This document shows, one piece after another, positions 8,447-15,500 of a stretch of 20,039 bases of DNA. The translations under genes were made by a program, and so were the position numbers. Under the pieces are notes generated by a model. The model ran no database searches, had not been told where the DNA came from, and saw only the letters and a program-made list of their open reading frames with translations. The stretch is from a virus. How positions within the stretch are numbered: position 1 is the stretch's first letter; each line of letters starts with the position of its first letter. The DNA lies in IMG/VR virus record IMGVR_UViG_3300023236_000046, positions 1-20,039 of that record; one strand, written 5' to 3'.

Positions 8447-9118
8447 TTATCCTGCCTTCTTAGATATCCACTTGTAGCCGACACTATAGCCAGCGGACCT
8501 TCCACCATGTTTTCCTCTATTAAGATTTCTCTTAAATGGTACTGGATTATTTAGGTGATCAAGTATCCCTGTTGTTCTTAAAAAAGATTGCTTAAAATAT
8601 ATATTAAAGAAAGCATCAAAGGCTCTTTCAAATCCCCCCTCTGCATCCTGACCTCCTGGATCTGTTATAGTAATTGGTTTTTTAGTAAAAACCTGTTTTT
8701 CATTATCGTTAAAAGAAAGAACTTCTGAGGATACCGGCCTAATAGTTACAGGAATTCCATTTTCTATTATTTGAGCTTTGTTATAAAATGGAACTTTTGA
8801 TCCACTTTTAATACTTACGGATTGCCTGAAAGTAGAGTTAAAAGAAAGACCTATCTGATTGCTAATATAATTAATGTCAAATAGTCTTGCTGCTGGGCTT
8901 CCTGTCTGGTACCACTCATATACATGGTGCAATGCGGTTGGGTTTACTCTTGCGTTTGCATCAATAAAATCTTTGATACCCTCAACAACCTCTACTCCAA
9001 TATTGCCCAACAAGGCAGTCTTCCCCTGATTCACACCTTCAATAAAACCTGTAGAGTAATTAACAATATTGTTTAAATCTTTTGCAAACTGTTTGTTATT
9101 AAATTTTACGACAATCAT
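8447..9118 (-). CDS. HK97 gp10-like neck / tail completion protein
   Basis: A 223-residue protein with an N-terminal helical part (FAKDLNNIVNYSTGFIEGV) and a middle containing ALHHVYEWYQTGSPAARLF, reminiscent of the HK97 gp10 family that links the connector to the tail. The C-terminus is basic (KRNLNRGKHGGRS). The gene starts by a TAATG overlap with the head closure gene; AGGGG lies 8 nt before the ATG inside a small inverted repeat (9125-9138). Order after the adaptor and head closure genes fits. Function is inferred from position and loose similarity. Confidence 0.6.
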   Translation of the reverse strand: MIVVKFNNKQFAKDLNNIVNYSTGFIEGVNQGKTALLGNIGVEVVEGIKDFIDANARVNPTALHHVYEWYQTGSPAARLFDINYISNQIGLSFNSTFRQSVSIKSGSKVPFYNKAQIIENGIPVTIRPVSSEVLSFNDNEKQVFTKKPITITDPGGQDAEGGFERAFDAFFNIYFKQSFLRTTGILDHLNNPVPFKRNLNRGKHGGRSAGYSVGYKWISKKAG

Positions 9119-9564
9119 TATAGAATCCCCTGATTCTCTGATCTACGCAGCACTACCGTGTAGTGTTCAATTTTTCTAAACGGATTTATGAATGGTTGCT
9201 GTGTAGCAATTTCAAAGACAGTACCCTGTCCTTTTCTTTTCCCAGAGCTTTCAGAATAGTACAAAGTTTCGTCTGTATGCCTGATGTTTGTAATAAGAAT
9301 ATTTGTAAGACCATTTTCTTCTTGGGAATCTGCAATTCTCAAGTCTGTTCTTACCCTTGCAATAAGTAAAGACTCTTGGGTTAAGTCTATGTTTACAATA
9401 AGCTCTTCTTTTGTTTCTGCTCCAGCACGAATAAAGTTACCGGCTATAGTCCTGTCCAAAAGCCAGCTTTTAGATATTGCACCATATGCTCCCGGTTCGA
9501 TAACGGGATGGTATACATCTGCCAACATTGGAAACTTAAAGCTTGTAAGCTCACAGCTAACCAT
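9118..9564 (-). CDS. Putative head closure (stopper) protein
   Basis: A 148-residue, beta-rich protein placed right after the helical head-tail adaptor, the standard position of head closure proteins such as SPP1 gp16, which seal the portal channel after packaging. The start of the mature part (MLADVYHPVIEPGAYGAI) looks like the opening strand and loop of that family. ATG 9564 overlaps the upstream stop as TAATG and has GGAG 7 nt before it; an internal Met13 is a possible alternative start. The stop overlaps the next ATG the same way, so the set is translationally coupled. Confidence 0.6.
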   Translation of the reverse strand: MVSCELTSFKFPMLADVYHPVIEPGAYGAISKSWLLDRTIAGNFIRAGAETKEELIVNIDLTQESLLIARVRTDLRIADSQEENGLTNILITNIRHTDETLYYSESSGKRKGQGTVFEIATQQPFINPFRKIEHYTVVLRRSENQGIL

Positions 9565-10442
9565 TACAGAACTCCGATGATTCGGATTGATTTTGCATAC
9601 TTAGACAGAATCTTATCCACTATCATATTGCCAGTTCCCTCAAAAACCCTATCGTCAAATTTAATCTTAAATTGATCAGTGTTGTAGTCTTTAATATATC
9701 TTCCAGCATAATCTAGGTTGTTGCACTTAATGTCTTCAACCAGCAATTCTGCGGCTCTTATAATTTCTGAGGGGACCTTCTTGTATCCAACTTCTAAATG
9801 AATTGTATAATCGAATGTTTTTGCGAATCCACGGTAACCAAATGTCATGTCCCACAAATCAGACATTGCTTGCGGTAGGACCAAGTTGGCTCCTTCGGCC
9901 CTATTGATTTGACCGTTATAGTCAATAGTGATTGCGGTCTTGTCGTCGGTTAGCTTATATAACATAGACGCATTATCCAAGTCTGACGAGTCATACATTA
10001 AAACATTGTTTTCATAAAGTTTGTTTAGTTTCTTGACGTTAAGCCACATGGGAAGATAGTCTGCACCGAGTCCGACTATATCTATGACTCTTTTCTTGTA
10101 ATAAAATCCTTCTATTACGACAGAGTCTATAATTGCTCTGGCTAGCTCTTCATGCCTCGTGTACTCTGCTACCTCGCTAAAATTTGAGGCTATCTTATTT
10201 GGGTCTACGTATGGTCTTACCACGGTAAAGAAATGCTCTGATCCATCTACAACAACTCTATATTCACTATCATAGTGACTAGAGAAAGAAACAGTTATTT
10301 CAGAATCACCGTTAGAGGTTGTGGCTCCAGAAATACTAGATGAATCTGAAAGATTTAAAATAGTATAATTATACTCTGTAGCAGCTTCAGAAACCTCAAT
10401 AGTAGCTTGGGGCTCTGAAGAAGCAATTCTTAATATTTCCAT
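9564..10442 (-). CDS. Head-tail adaptor (connector) with extra N-terminal beta domain
   Basis: A 292-residue protein. From about residue 75 it is mostly helical, with a C-terminal section (IIRAAELLVEDIKCNNL, then YNTDQFKIKF and GNMIVDKILSKY) that resembles adaptor proteins of the HK97 gp6/SPP1 gp15 type, which form the ring below the portal. Residues 1-74 form a Ser/Thr-rich, strand-like segment ending in FFTVVRPYVDP that looks like a small Ig-like or beta-sandwich addition; usual adaptors are about 100-200 residues, so this one is long. It starts 3 nt after the upstream stop, without a clear ribosome binding site, so re-initiation is likely. Function is supported by position and the C-terminal pattern. 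Confidence 0.62.
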   Translation of the reverse strand: MEILRIASSEPQATIEVSEAATEYNYTILNLSDSSSISGATTSNGDSEITVSFSSHYDSEYRVVVDGSEHFFTVVRPYVDPNKIASNFSEVAEYTRHEELARAIIDSVVIEGFYYKKRVIDIVGLGADYLPMWLNVKKLNKLYENNVLMYDSSDLDNASMLYKLTDDKTAITIDYNGQINRAEGANLVLPQAMSDLWDMTFGYRGFAKTFDYTIHLEVGYKKVPSEIIRAAELLVEDIKCNNLDYAGRYIKDYNTDQFKIKFDDRVFEGTGNMIVDKILSKYAKSIRIIGVL

Positions 10443-10445
10443 GTA

Positions 10446-10868
10446 TTACAAACCAAACTCTGATGCAACCTCTTCTGGCGTAGCCTCTCTCACATGGTTA
10501 CGAGTAAGCCATTTGTCTGCCTGATCTTTGGTTACAATATTATAGCCCTTGGAAATTTTTCCTACACCTATCCAAGATACATTGCGATCAGAGTAAATAG
10601 CTACGGTTGGCTTTTTGTGCCCCGCTTTTGCGGATGGCTTTTGGGTTTCCCCATTTGTTCCTATTACGGATGACTTGTTTTGTGTTTTTAAAAATGGAGT
10701 TTTGTCTTCTGTTGATCTTTCCTTAGAAGAAATTGCAGAAGCTCTATTTTTCTCTTGTAATTCTTTTACCTGCTTTGTGTATTTTTCAGCTAGCTCTTTT
10801 GGAATAAGAGCTTCTCCATCTTGAAGTTTGGCGAGTTGTATATCCGCAGATACCTCTGTTTTTGCCAT
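10446..10868 (-). CDS. Virion-locus protein of unknown function (140 aa), after the capsid gene
   Basis: Function not recognised. ATG 10868 (MAKTEVSADI) was chosen over the in-frame ATG 10895 because AAAGG sits 7 nt before it and the longer start overlaps the promoter. Residues 12-45 hold LAKLQDGEALIPKELAEKY followed by a charged helix; residues about 46-85 are Ser/Lys/Thr-rich and look disordered; residues about 86-140 look like a compact domain (VAIYSDRNVSWIGVGKISKG and LTRNHVREATPEEVASEFG). It is first in the connector operon, between capsid and adaptor genes, so a head-decoration, capsid-binding or connector role is plausible but unproven. The N-terminal motif resembles one in the tape measure protein. 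Confidence 0.75.
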   Translation of the reverse strand: MAKTEVSADIQLAKLQDGEALIPKELAEKYTKQVKELQEKNRASAISSKERSTEDKTPFLKTQNKSSVIGTNGETQKPSAKAGHKKPTVAIYSDRNVSWIGVGKISKGYNIVTKDQADKWLTRNHVREATPEEVASEFGL

Positions 10869-10894
10869 AATAAAACCTTTCTGTTCTACATACA

Positions 10895-10903
10895 ATTATA
10901 TCA
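10895..10903 (-). promoter_or_regulatory. Extended -10 promoter of the connector operon
   Basis: Minus strand TGATATAAT between the post-capsid hairpin and ATG 10868. Predicted start near 10888 leaves a leader of about 20 nt containing the AAAGG ribosome binding site. No good -35; that region is the tail of the hairpin. Confidence 0.62.
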
Positions 10904-10913
10904 GAATAATAAT

Positions 10914-10951
10914 GAATAAGGGGGCGGAGACGATGTCCCCACCCCCTATTC
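10914..10951 (-). terminator. Strong hairpin after the major capsid gene (probable terminator)
   Basis: Minus strand arms GAATAGGGGGTGGGGAC (10951-10935) and GTCTCCGCCCCCTTATTC (10931-10914) pair over 17 bp with one bulge and two G-U pairs around a 3-nt loop. It is followed by ATTATTATTC rather than a pure T run, so termination may be partial; it could also protect the capsid mRNA 3' end. Confidence 0.7.
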
Positions 10952-10967
10952 GGGTATTACCTAAGAA

Positions 10968-12095
10968 TTAGGAATCTGAAGCTGCATCGGCAAATGCGAT
11001 GGCGTCTTCTTCTTCCAACTGAATACCAAAGCGAACGAACACTGTGTATTCAATGGTGTCTTTCTTAGCAACATATTCACGGTTTACTGTGATGTCTCTC
11101 TGGAAGCCCCAAATACGGTTTGCGGGGAAGGTTAGGTCCACGAAACCATCTGGGTAGTAAGGAACCTCCATGACGTCGATACCCAAGACACGAGTGGTGC
11201 GAGCTGCACCGAATGTCTGACCAACACCGTCAAGGTATGACTGAGTGTTTGCCTGAGTATTTCCGTTGGTTCCTAGTGCTTCAGCGATAGCATCTGACAG
11301 AGTACCGTTGTTCTTTACAATGCCCTGGAATGCGTCGGTACCTGCGTAGAACTTAAGGTTGTTCTTAAGTGCGCGATACTTACGAGGCATTGCCAAGATA
11401 ATGTCCTGCATGACGTCTGGAGTCCAAGCGTCATCGGTTACGGTTACAACAGACTCGTGAGCATCGCCACCAGTCTTTTCTTTGTTAACGAACCCGTCCA
11501 TAATAGACAAGAAGTTACCGGTTGCACCGTCACCGTTAATGGCTAGGTCTTCAATGTCATTTGCAAATGCATTTGTCATCAAACGAACCAGGTGGTCTTC
11601 TAGAGCAGCACCTTCGACGTTGTCTTCTAGCGCTTCTGCTGTAACCTCCCAGTCAAGACGAATCTTACGAGTTGTAAGTTCTACCTTGCTGAATGTTGCA
11701 CCAGAGTTGGTGTAGTCACCAATGCCTTGTGAAGCTGCACGAATAACGCGCTCTCCAACATTGACCTTTTCGAGCTCCATGGTGTTGGCACGCATAGTTA
11801 CGCGACGACCATCTTTGGCGAGAACAGTACCGTCCCAAACATAATCGATAAAACGACGTGCTTGTTCTGGACGTAGGATACCACTAGCTGCATCACCCGA
11901 AGGATTTACGGCGTTGGGTCCGGTTGTCAAACCAAACTCGGCGTTTGGAATGTTTCCTAGTGTGTTTGCACCAGGATCTGTTACTCCTCCAATGCCACCA
12001 GATGCGAATCCACCCTGGGCCTGAAAGTTACCAGGAGCAGTTGCGCCTAGTTCAGCAGCTTCACCTGGCTGATTTTTGATAATCTCTTCCGACAT
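10968..12095 (-). CDS. Major capsid protein (HK97 fold)
   Basis: A 375-residue protein that forms the icosahedral shell. It follows the protease/scaffold gene directly. The first ~75 residues are Gly/Asn/Pro-rich and look flexible (FASGGIGGVTDPGANTLG); then comes an HK97-type body with a long-helix region and the segment MTNAFANDIEDLAINGDG (about residues 173-192), typical of capsid proteins of this fold, and a C-terminal part with LGIDVMEVPYYPDG and VNREYVAKKDTIEYTVF. The N-terminus lacks a long charged delta domain, which fits a separate scaffold protein. Arginine codons are almost all CGT/CGC, unlike the AGA-rich neighbours, and the ribosome binding site is perfect, both pointing to very high expression. 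Confidence 0.92.
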   Translation of the reverse strand: MSEEIIKNQPGEAAELGATAPGNFQAQGGFASGGIGGVTDPGANTLGNIPNAEFGLTTGPNAVNPSGDAASGILRPEQARRFIDYVWDGTVLAKDGRRVTMRANTMELEKVNVGERVIRAASQGIGDYTNSGATFSKVELTTRKIRLDWEVTAEALEDNVEGAALEDHLVRLMTNAFANDIEDLAINGDGATGNFLSIMDGFVNKEKTGGDAHESVVTVTDDAWTPDVMQDIILAMPRKYRALKNNLKFYAGTDAFQGIVKNNGTLSDAIAEALGTNGNTQANTQSYLDGVGQTFGAARTTRVLGIDVMEVPYYPDGFVDLTFPANRIWGFQRDITVNREYVAKKDTIEYTVFVRFGIQLEEEDAIAFADAASDS

Positions 12096-12100
12096 TTTGT

Positions 12101-12109
12101 CACCTCCTA
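12101..12109 (-). promoter_or_regulatory. Consensus ribosome binding site of the capsid gene
   Basis: Minus strand TAGGAGGTG with AGGAGG 7 nt before ATG 12095, in a 24-nt gap after the scaffold stop. I see no promoter in that gap, so capsid mRNA probably starts upstream, at 13460 or inside the scaffold region. Confidence 0.85.
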
Positions 12110-12119
12110 AGTGATTTTG

Positions 12120-12698
12120 TTAGTTAAATAAATCGGCAGTTTTGAGGAAACGACCGCCCCATAGGGATTTTTCAACCATATCTGGTTGATCCTGCACGAT
12201 CTCGCCTAGATCGCCAGACTTGCGGAAAGCGGTGTCTTGCTCTACAGCATCGACCCTCTTTCCAAACTCATCAAATTTTTCGGTAGCAGACTGAAGATCC
12301 TGCTTGGCTGCAGTCACATCTTCAGTAATACCGCTCATTGATTTCTTCAATTCAGAGACCTGCTCGTTAAGAGACTTAATGGTTTCTGACAGATCGCTAA
12401 AGGCTGATGTAAGAGTGTTCTTGATTTCAGTTACTGTCTCTGCGACAATAGCGTCATCTGATTTTGACACCTCTTCGGTTTCTTCAGATTTGGCAACTTC
12501 TTCATTTTCTTCAAATGGAGCTTTTTCTGCCTTCTCTGCGTCTTCCTCTTCATCTTCCATTTTCTTGTCTTTTGCACTCTTCATTTCTTCTTCTGAGTGC
12601 ACAGACTTTTCAACGTTAGACTCTGTGGCATCTGCCTCTGGAGCGACCTCATCTGATTTTTCTACAACCTCTTCGAGGTTATTGGTTTCATCAGTCAT
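12120..12698 (-). CDS. Nested scaffold protein from internal in-frame start
   Basis: A 192-residue product in the same frame as the C-terminal part of the protease gene. Its ATG (MTDETNNLEEVVEKSDEV) is preceded by AAAGGAGGT, one of the best ribosome binding sites in the window, while the parent gene has none. The product is highly acidic for its first ~95 residues and then coiled-coil, ending WGGRFLKTADLFN, as expected of a capsid scaffold. Nested scaffold genes inside protease genes are known (lambda Nu3 within C). That the site is used is inference from the strength and spacing (8 nt) of the signal. Confidence 0.78.
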   Translation of the reverse strand: MTDETNNLEEVVEKSDEVAPEADATESNVEKSVHSEEEMKSAKDKKMEDEEEDAEKAEKAPFEENEEVAKSEETEEVSKSDDAIVAETVTEIKNTLTSAFSDLSETIKSLNEQVSELKKSMSGITEDVTAAKQDLQSATEKFDEFGKRVDAVEQDTAFRKSGDLGEIVQDQPDMVEKSLWGGRFLKTADLFN

Positions 12699-13457
12699 GG
12701 GGTTTACCTCCTTTGTCATCTCAATTGTATTAATGCCTTTAGCACTATCAATTAAGAACTTTATCATATCTGTTTTTTCGCTGTCATTTTTTTCAACGAA
12801 ACCTATGTTGTCCATTGGCTCACCGCTAATTGGGCTAAGCTCTTTTTCGTTAGAAGATACAGTTACAAGGCCAGACTCTTTATCCCAGAATACATTCTCT
12901 AGTTCTGTTTCTAGAGATGCAGACTTAACAACGTCTACCCCGTCAACTTTTTCAATGGAAAGAATATTTGCAAACTGATTTGCTGGATTGTCAACTAGTG
13001 AGAGCTCTACCAGGTCGTACTCTTTAACAATACGAATCTGTGCATCCATCTTCTCGTCATAAGCGTCATCCCACTTGTTCATCTTTCCGCCAATGGAAAA
13101 ACCAGAAAGAGTGCCGTCAAGAACCTTCTCCCAAGTGTCCTGTGCACCCTTAGATACGTATGCAGATACATACACGCCACTATAAAACTTTTTGCTGTCT
13201 GGATCAAAGTATTTGTCTTCTTTGAAGTTCACCATTTTACCTACCGCTGTGGGCTGGTGCATTTCTCGAATGTTACCTCTAAAACGAGTAAAGGCAGATA
13301 CGCTAGCCTCTGAGGTAACGATGTCTGCCTGTTTGTCTACGTTGTCAAGGGTCGCAAAGCCGGAGACAATGCGTCTCTCAATATCAACCTTGCTGAAGGG
13401 GACAGAGAAACGAACGTTCTCGCCTTCCGTGTCCCAATGTGATTTGAACATAGTCAT
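12120..13457 (-). CDS. Prohead serine protease fused to scaffold domain (XkdF/HK97-like protease)
   Basis: A 445-residue protein. Residues about 20-170 are a prohead maturation protease: VSGFATLDNVDKQADIV, then REMHQP with a likely catalytic His67, then LSGFSIGG with a likely nucleophile Ser121, then DLVELSLVDNPAN, the order seen in the herpes/HK97 protease fold. Residues 171-253 form a linker. Residues 254-445 are an acidic Glu/Lys/Ser-rich segment followed by a long coiled coil (about 350-420), i.e. a scaffold. The protein would be incorporated with the scaffold and cleave it during maturation. ATG 13457 follows an extended -10 by 9 nt with no ribosome binding site, so a leaderless start is expected; ATG 13451 is the alternative. 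An internal start yields the scaffold alone. Confidence 0.86.
   Translation of the reverse strand: MTMFKSHWDTEGENVRFSVPFSKVDIERRIVSGFATLDNVDKQADIVTSEASVSAFTRFRGNIREMHQPTAVGKMVNFKEDKYFDPDSKKFYSGVYVSAYVSKGAQDTWEKVLDGTLSGFSIGGKMNKWDDAYDEKMDAQIRIVKEYDLVELSLVDNPANQFANILSIEKVDGVDVVKSASLETELENVFWDKESGLVTVSSNEKELSPISGEPMDNIGFVEKNDSEKTDMIKFLIDSAKGINTIEMTKEVNPMTDETNNLEEVVEKSDEVAPEADATESNVEKSVHSEEEMKSAKDKKMEDEEEDAEKAEKAPFEENEEVAKSEETEEVSKSDDAIVAETVTEIKNTLTSAFSDLSETIKSLNEQVSELKKSMSGITEDVTAAKQDLQSATEKFDEFGKRVDAVEQDTAFRKSGDLGEIVQDQPDMVEKSLWGGRFLKTADLFN
12706..12714 (-). promoter_or_regulatory. Internal ribosome binding site for the nested scaffold
   Basis: Minus strand AAAGGAGGT inside the protease reading frame (codons around residues 249-251), 7-8 nt from ATG 12698. 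It encodes Thr-Lys-Glu-Val in frame, so the coding frame accommodates a full anti-16S match. Confidence 0.8.
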
Positions 13458-13466
13458 ACTAACTTA

Positions 13467-13495
13467 ATTATAGCATCATTTTTACAAAGTTACAA
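13467..13495 (-). promoter_or_regulatory. Promoter of the protease-scaffold gene, leaderless
   Basis: Minus strand TTGTAA (13495-13490), 17-nt spacer, and an extended -10 TGCTATAAT (13475-13467), then 9 nt to ATG 13457. This is the only promoter here with both elements in a reasonable form. A short direct repeat (TTGTAAC, TTTGTAA) covers the -35. Predicted start of transcription is 0-3 nt before the ATG. Confidence 0.7.
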
Positions 13496-13503
13496 TAAAG
13501 TAA

Positions 13504-15102
13504 CTATTCTGATGCCCGTCCCTCTCCCTGTGCATTTCTACCACTAATTGTAGCAGATCCATCGGACTGATTATTAGATCTTTCTGTGTCTCTTTCTCTG
13601 TTTTGATTTGTGTTAGCCCTAGTGTCTGTTGCTTGTCTTGGAGACATACTAAATGGTTCGTCTCCATCTTTTCTTTGAGGAAGGCCGAGAGATTCCCTAG
13701 CTTCGTTAGGTGTCATGATTTGCATCTTGACATACCGCTCAAGAATCTGTGACTGTGCAATTTCATCTGTAAGAGTTAGCTCATTAAACTTAAAGTTAAC
13801 AATGTCTGTTTTTTCTTTTACCATTTTGCCAATGATTTTTTCTAGATTCTTTTGAGCTGGTCTTGCAACCTGTTCTTTAAACGTTCTATCCTGAGCAAGA
13901 GCTGATGCAATGTTTGCGGTATCAGATCCACCAATCTTGGACAACGGAACCTGGTGTGCCATCAAGACATTGTCTCTGTTTTGCTTAGAATATTCTTTGA
14001 AGGATGCTTCCTGGATACCGCTCTCGATTGGCTCCATCTTAAATTCAACCTTGTTGCTGTCGCTATCTCCTGGAAGGGGAATGTACAGAGTTCTGTGAGA
14101 CTGACCTTTCAAGCTTGTCTGCAAGAAACGAAACATCTTGTCTTCGGCATCAGAAGAAAGCTTTGCCCCCTTAAGTGTTACAACATATCTTGGAACAGCT
14201 TTGTTTCCAAAGTAGTCAATGTTATATTGTGAAGCTAGCTGATCCCCGTGCAAAGAAGTAATAGCAGACATAATGTCTGGAATTCCATAGAATGTATTTA
14301 GAGGAGAGTATTCTTTAAAATGAATAATTTCATTTGGCCTTGCGTCAGTAGTAATGGGGTTAGGGTTCTTTGCCCCGAAGTTTCTAAAGTATACAACCTT
14401 CTGACCAATGATTTGGACATACCCATCCTTAAGTCTACGAACTCTCATTGTTGTTGCTGGTATGTGACCAAGGTAACCAATATCTCCATTTACTTTTCTA
14501 CCAACTTCAAGGTAGCCGTTTCCGGTGGCCTGAACGTCTGTATAAAATTTCATCATAGTTCCAGTAAAAGAATCATCTTGATTAAGATTCTCTAGCCAAT
14601 CTCTTAACTCAATTTTAGATCTTTCAATTCTTTTTCTTGCTCTGTCAGTAGAAGCTTCGTCAGTATTTGATTCTAGTCTTAAGACTGTTCTTTGTGAAAT
14701 TTCAAAATCATACCCAAGGCCTACAATGTTTTCTACCTTGGCATCAATAGCTGCGTGATTTGCAAATGATGTGTCATAATAGTTTGCTAGTTCGTAAAGA
14801 TTCCACGGAGGTGTAATGACGTCAAACATGCCGTAGCCATTACGGAATACGGTTCCTGGATTGATCTGATTCGACTGTGCCCCATCTTGACCGGCGGGGA
14901 CAGCTCTTGCACTCGCTAGGTAGGCATCTGTTGGCTCTACGGACTTTGCTATGCGTGAAGCTCTACGTTTAAAATTAGCATCCAAACCAGAAAAAGACTT
15001 AATGCTATCCCAAGATTGTGTAAAAGGATCTTGCTTTTTAAAGACATCCTCTTCTTTTGCCAGCTCGTCAACACTTGCCCCTATGATCCACTCGCTAGAC
15101 AT
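13504..15102 (-). CDS. Portal protein
   Basis: A 532-residue protein forming the dodecameric ring through which DNA is packaged and ejected. The body matches the phage portal (SPP1/HK97, PBSX-type) pattern: an N-terminal helical part, a wing segment with YYDTSFANHAAIDAKVENIV, then ATGNGYLEV, a central IIHFKEYSPLNTFYGIPDIM, and LMAHQVPLSKIGG followed by the stem/crown helices. The last ~60 residues are Arg/Asn/Ser-rich and probably disordered. ATG 15102 overlaps the upstream stop (TAATG) with GAGG just before it, so the portal is translated by coupling from the 126-residue gene. It ends in TAG, 46 nt before the protease gene, and that gap holds a promoter. Confidence 0.92.
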   Translation of the reverse strand: MSSEWIIGASVDELAKEEDVFKKQDPFTQSWDSIKSFSGLDANFKRRASRIAKSVEPTDAYLASARAVPAGQDGAQSNQINPGTVFRNGYGMFDVITPPWNLYELANYYDTSFANHAAIDAKVENIVGLGYDFEISQRTVLRLESNTDEASTDRARKRIERSKIELRDWLENLNQDDSFTGTMMKFYTDVQATGNGYLEVGRKVNGDIGYLGHIPATTMRVRRLKDGYVQIIGQKVVYFRNFGAKNPNPITTDARPNEIIHFKEYSPLNTFYGIPDIMSAITSLHGDQLASQYNIDYFGNKAVPRYVVTLKGAKLSSDAEDKMFRFLQTSLKGQSHRTLYIPLPGDSDSNKVEFKMEPIESGIQEASFKEYSKQNRDNVLMAHQVPLSKIGGSDTANIASALAQDRTFKEQVARPAQKNLEKIIGKMVKEKTDIVNFKFNELTLTDEIAQSQILERYVKMQIMTPNEARESLGLPQRKDGDEPFSMSPRQATDTRANTNQNRERDTERSNNQSDGSATISGRNAQGEGRASE

Positions 15103-15482
15103 TAGCCCTCGTCTCCGTATACCTGTAATGTTTTCTTTGCCGCAATAAGAGCTCCTAGATCATTCATGCTAGGAAGCAAGCCCTGAGACATTCTGTCTAC
15201 CTGCTCGCTGTGCTCTTCTTCGGAGATCTTACGCATATTGGGATAGAATACCGCTTTACCCTCTGACTGCCCCCAGTGAATGGCGGCATCTTTAAGTTCT
15301 TTTACTCTAGATTTGTCATCTCTCATTGACTCAATAGAAAGAGCATTGCCCTGACCGTCAGTAAAGGCTTTGCCATTAGGCTTGTGCCAAACATACGTTC
15401 CAAAGTTAGAAAACTTTTCCTCTACAACTTGTACTTTGGTTTCTCCGACTTGACCGGGAAATCGTGGTTTATTCCTTTTCAT
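15102..15482 (-). CDS. Small protein of unknown function preceding portal (126 aa)
   Basis: Function not recognised. The protein is hydrophilic, begins with a basic MKRNKPRFPGQ, has GTYVWHKPNGKAFTDGQGN near residues 28-46, a charged middle (MRDDKSRVKELKDAAIHWG) and a helical C-terminus ending KKTLQVYGDEG. No signal peptide or membrane segment. ATG 15482 was chosen over the upstream GTG 15488 because the promoter -10 ends at 15490, so the GTG would lie before the transcription start. There is no ribosome binding site; the mRNA should be leaderless. It is the first gene of a two-gene unit with portal, which suggests a head or packaging role, but nothing in the sequence proves it. Confidence 0.78.
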   Translation of the reverse strand: MKRNKPRFPGQVGETKVQVVEEKFSNFGTYVWHKPNGKAFTDGQGNALSIESMRDDKSRVKELKDAAIHWGQSEGKAVFYPNMRKISEEEHSEQVDRMSQGLLPSMNDLGALIAAKKTLQVYGDEG

Positions 15483-15489
15483 AACCACT

Positions 15490-15498
15490 AGTATACCA
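15490..15498 (-). promoter_or_regulatory. Extended -10 promoter of the 126-aa/portal unit, leaderless
   Basis: Minus strand TGGTATACT, then 7 nt to ATG 15482. It sits in the 18-nt gap after the large LamG-type gene. No clear -35. Confidence 0.65.
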
Positions 15499-15500
15499 TA

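Noticed and set aside
8446-8508. Start at ATG 8508 for the tail terminator-like gene
   Set aside because: It would overlap the upstream gene by 62 nt, while ATG 8445 has a ribosome binding site and sits next to the upstream stop.
12304-12978. 224-codon open frame on the plus strand
   Set aside because: Antisense shadow of the Glu/Lys/Ser-rich scaffold region; the product is a low-complexity Ser/Val/Phe string without a ribosome binding site.
15483-15488. GTG start at 15488 for the 126-aa protein
   Set aside because: It falls only 2 nt after the -10 box, upstream of the expected transcription start, and has no ribosome binding site.
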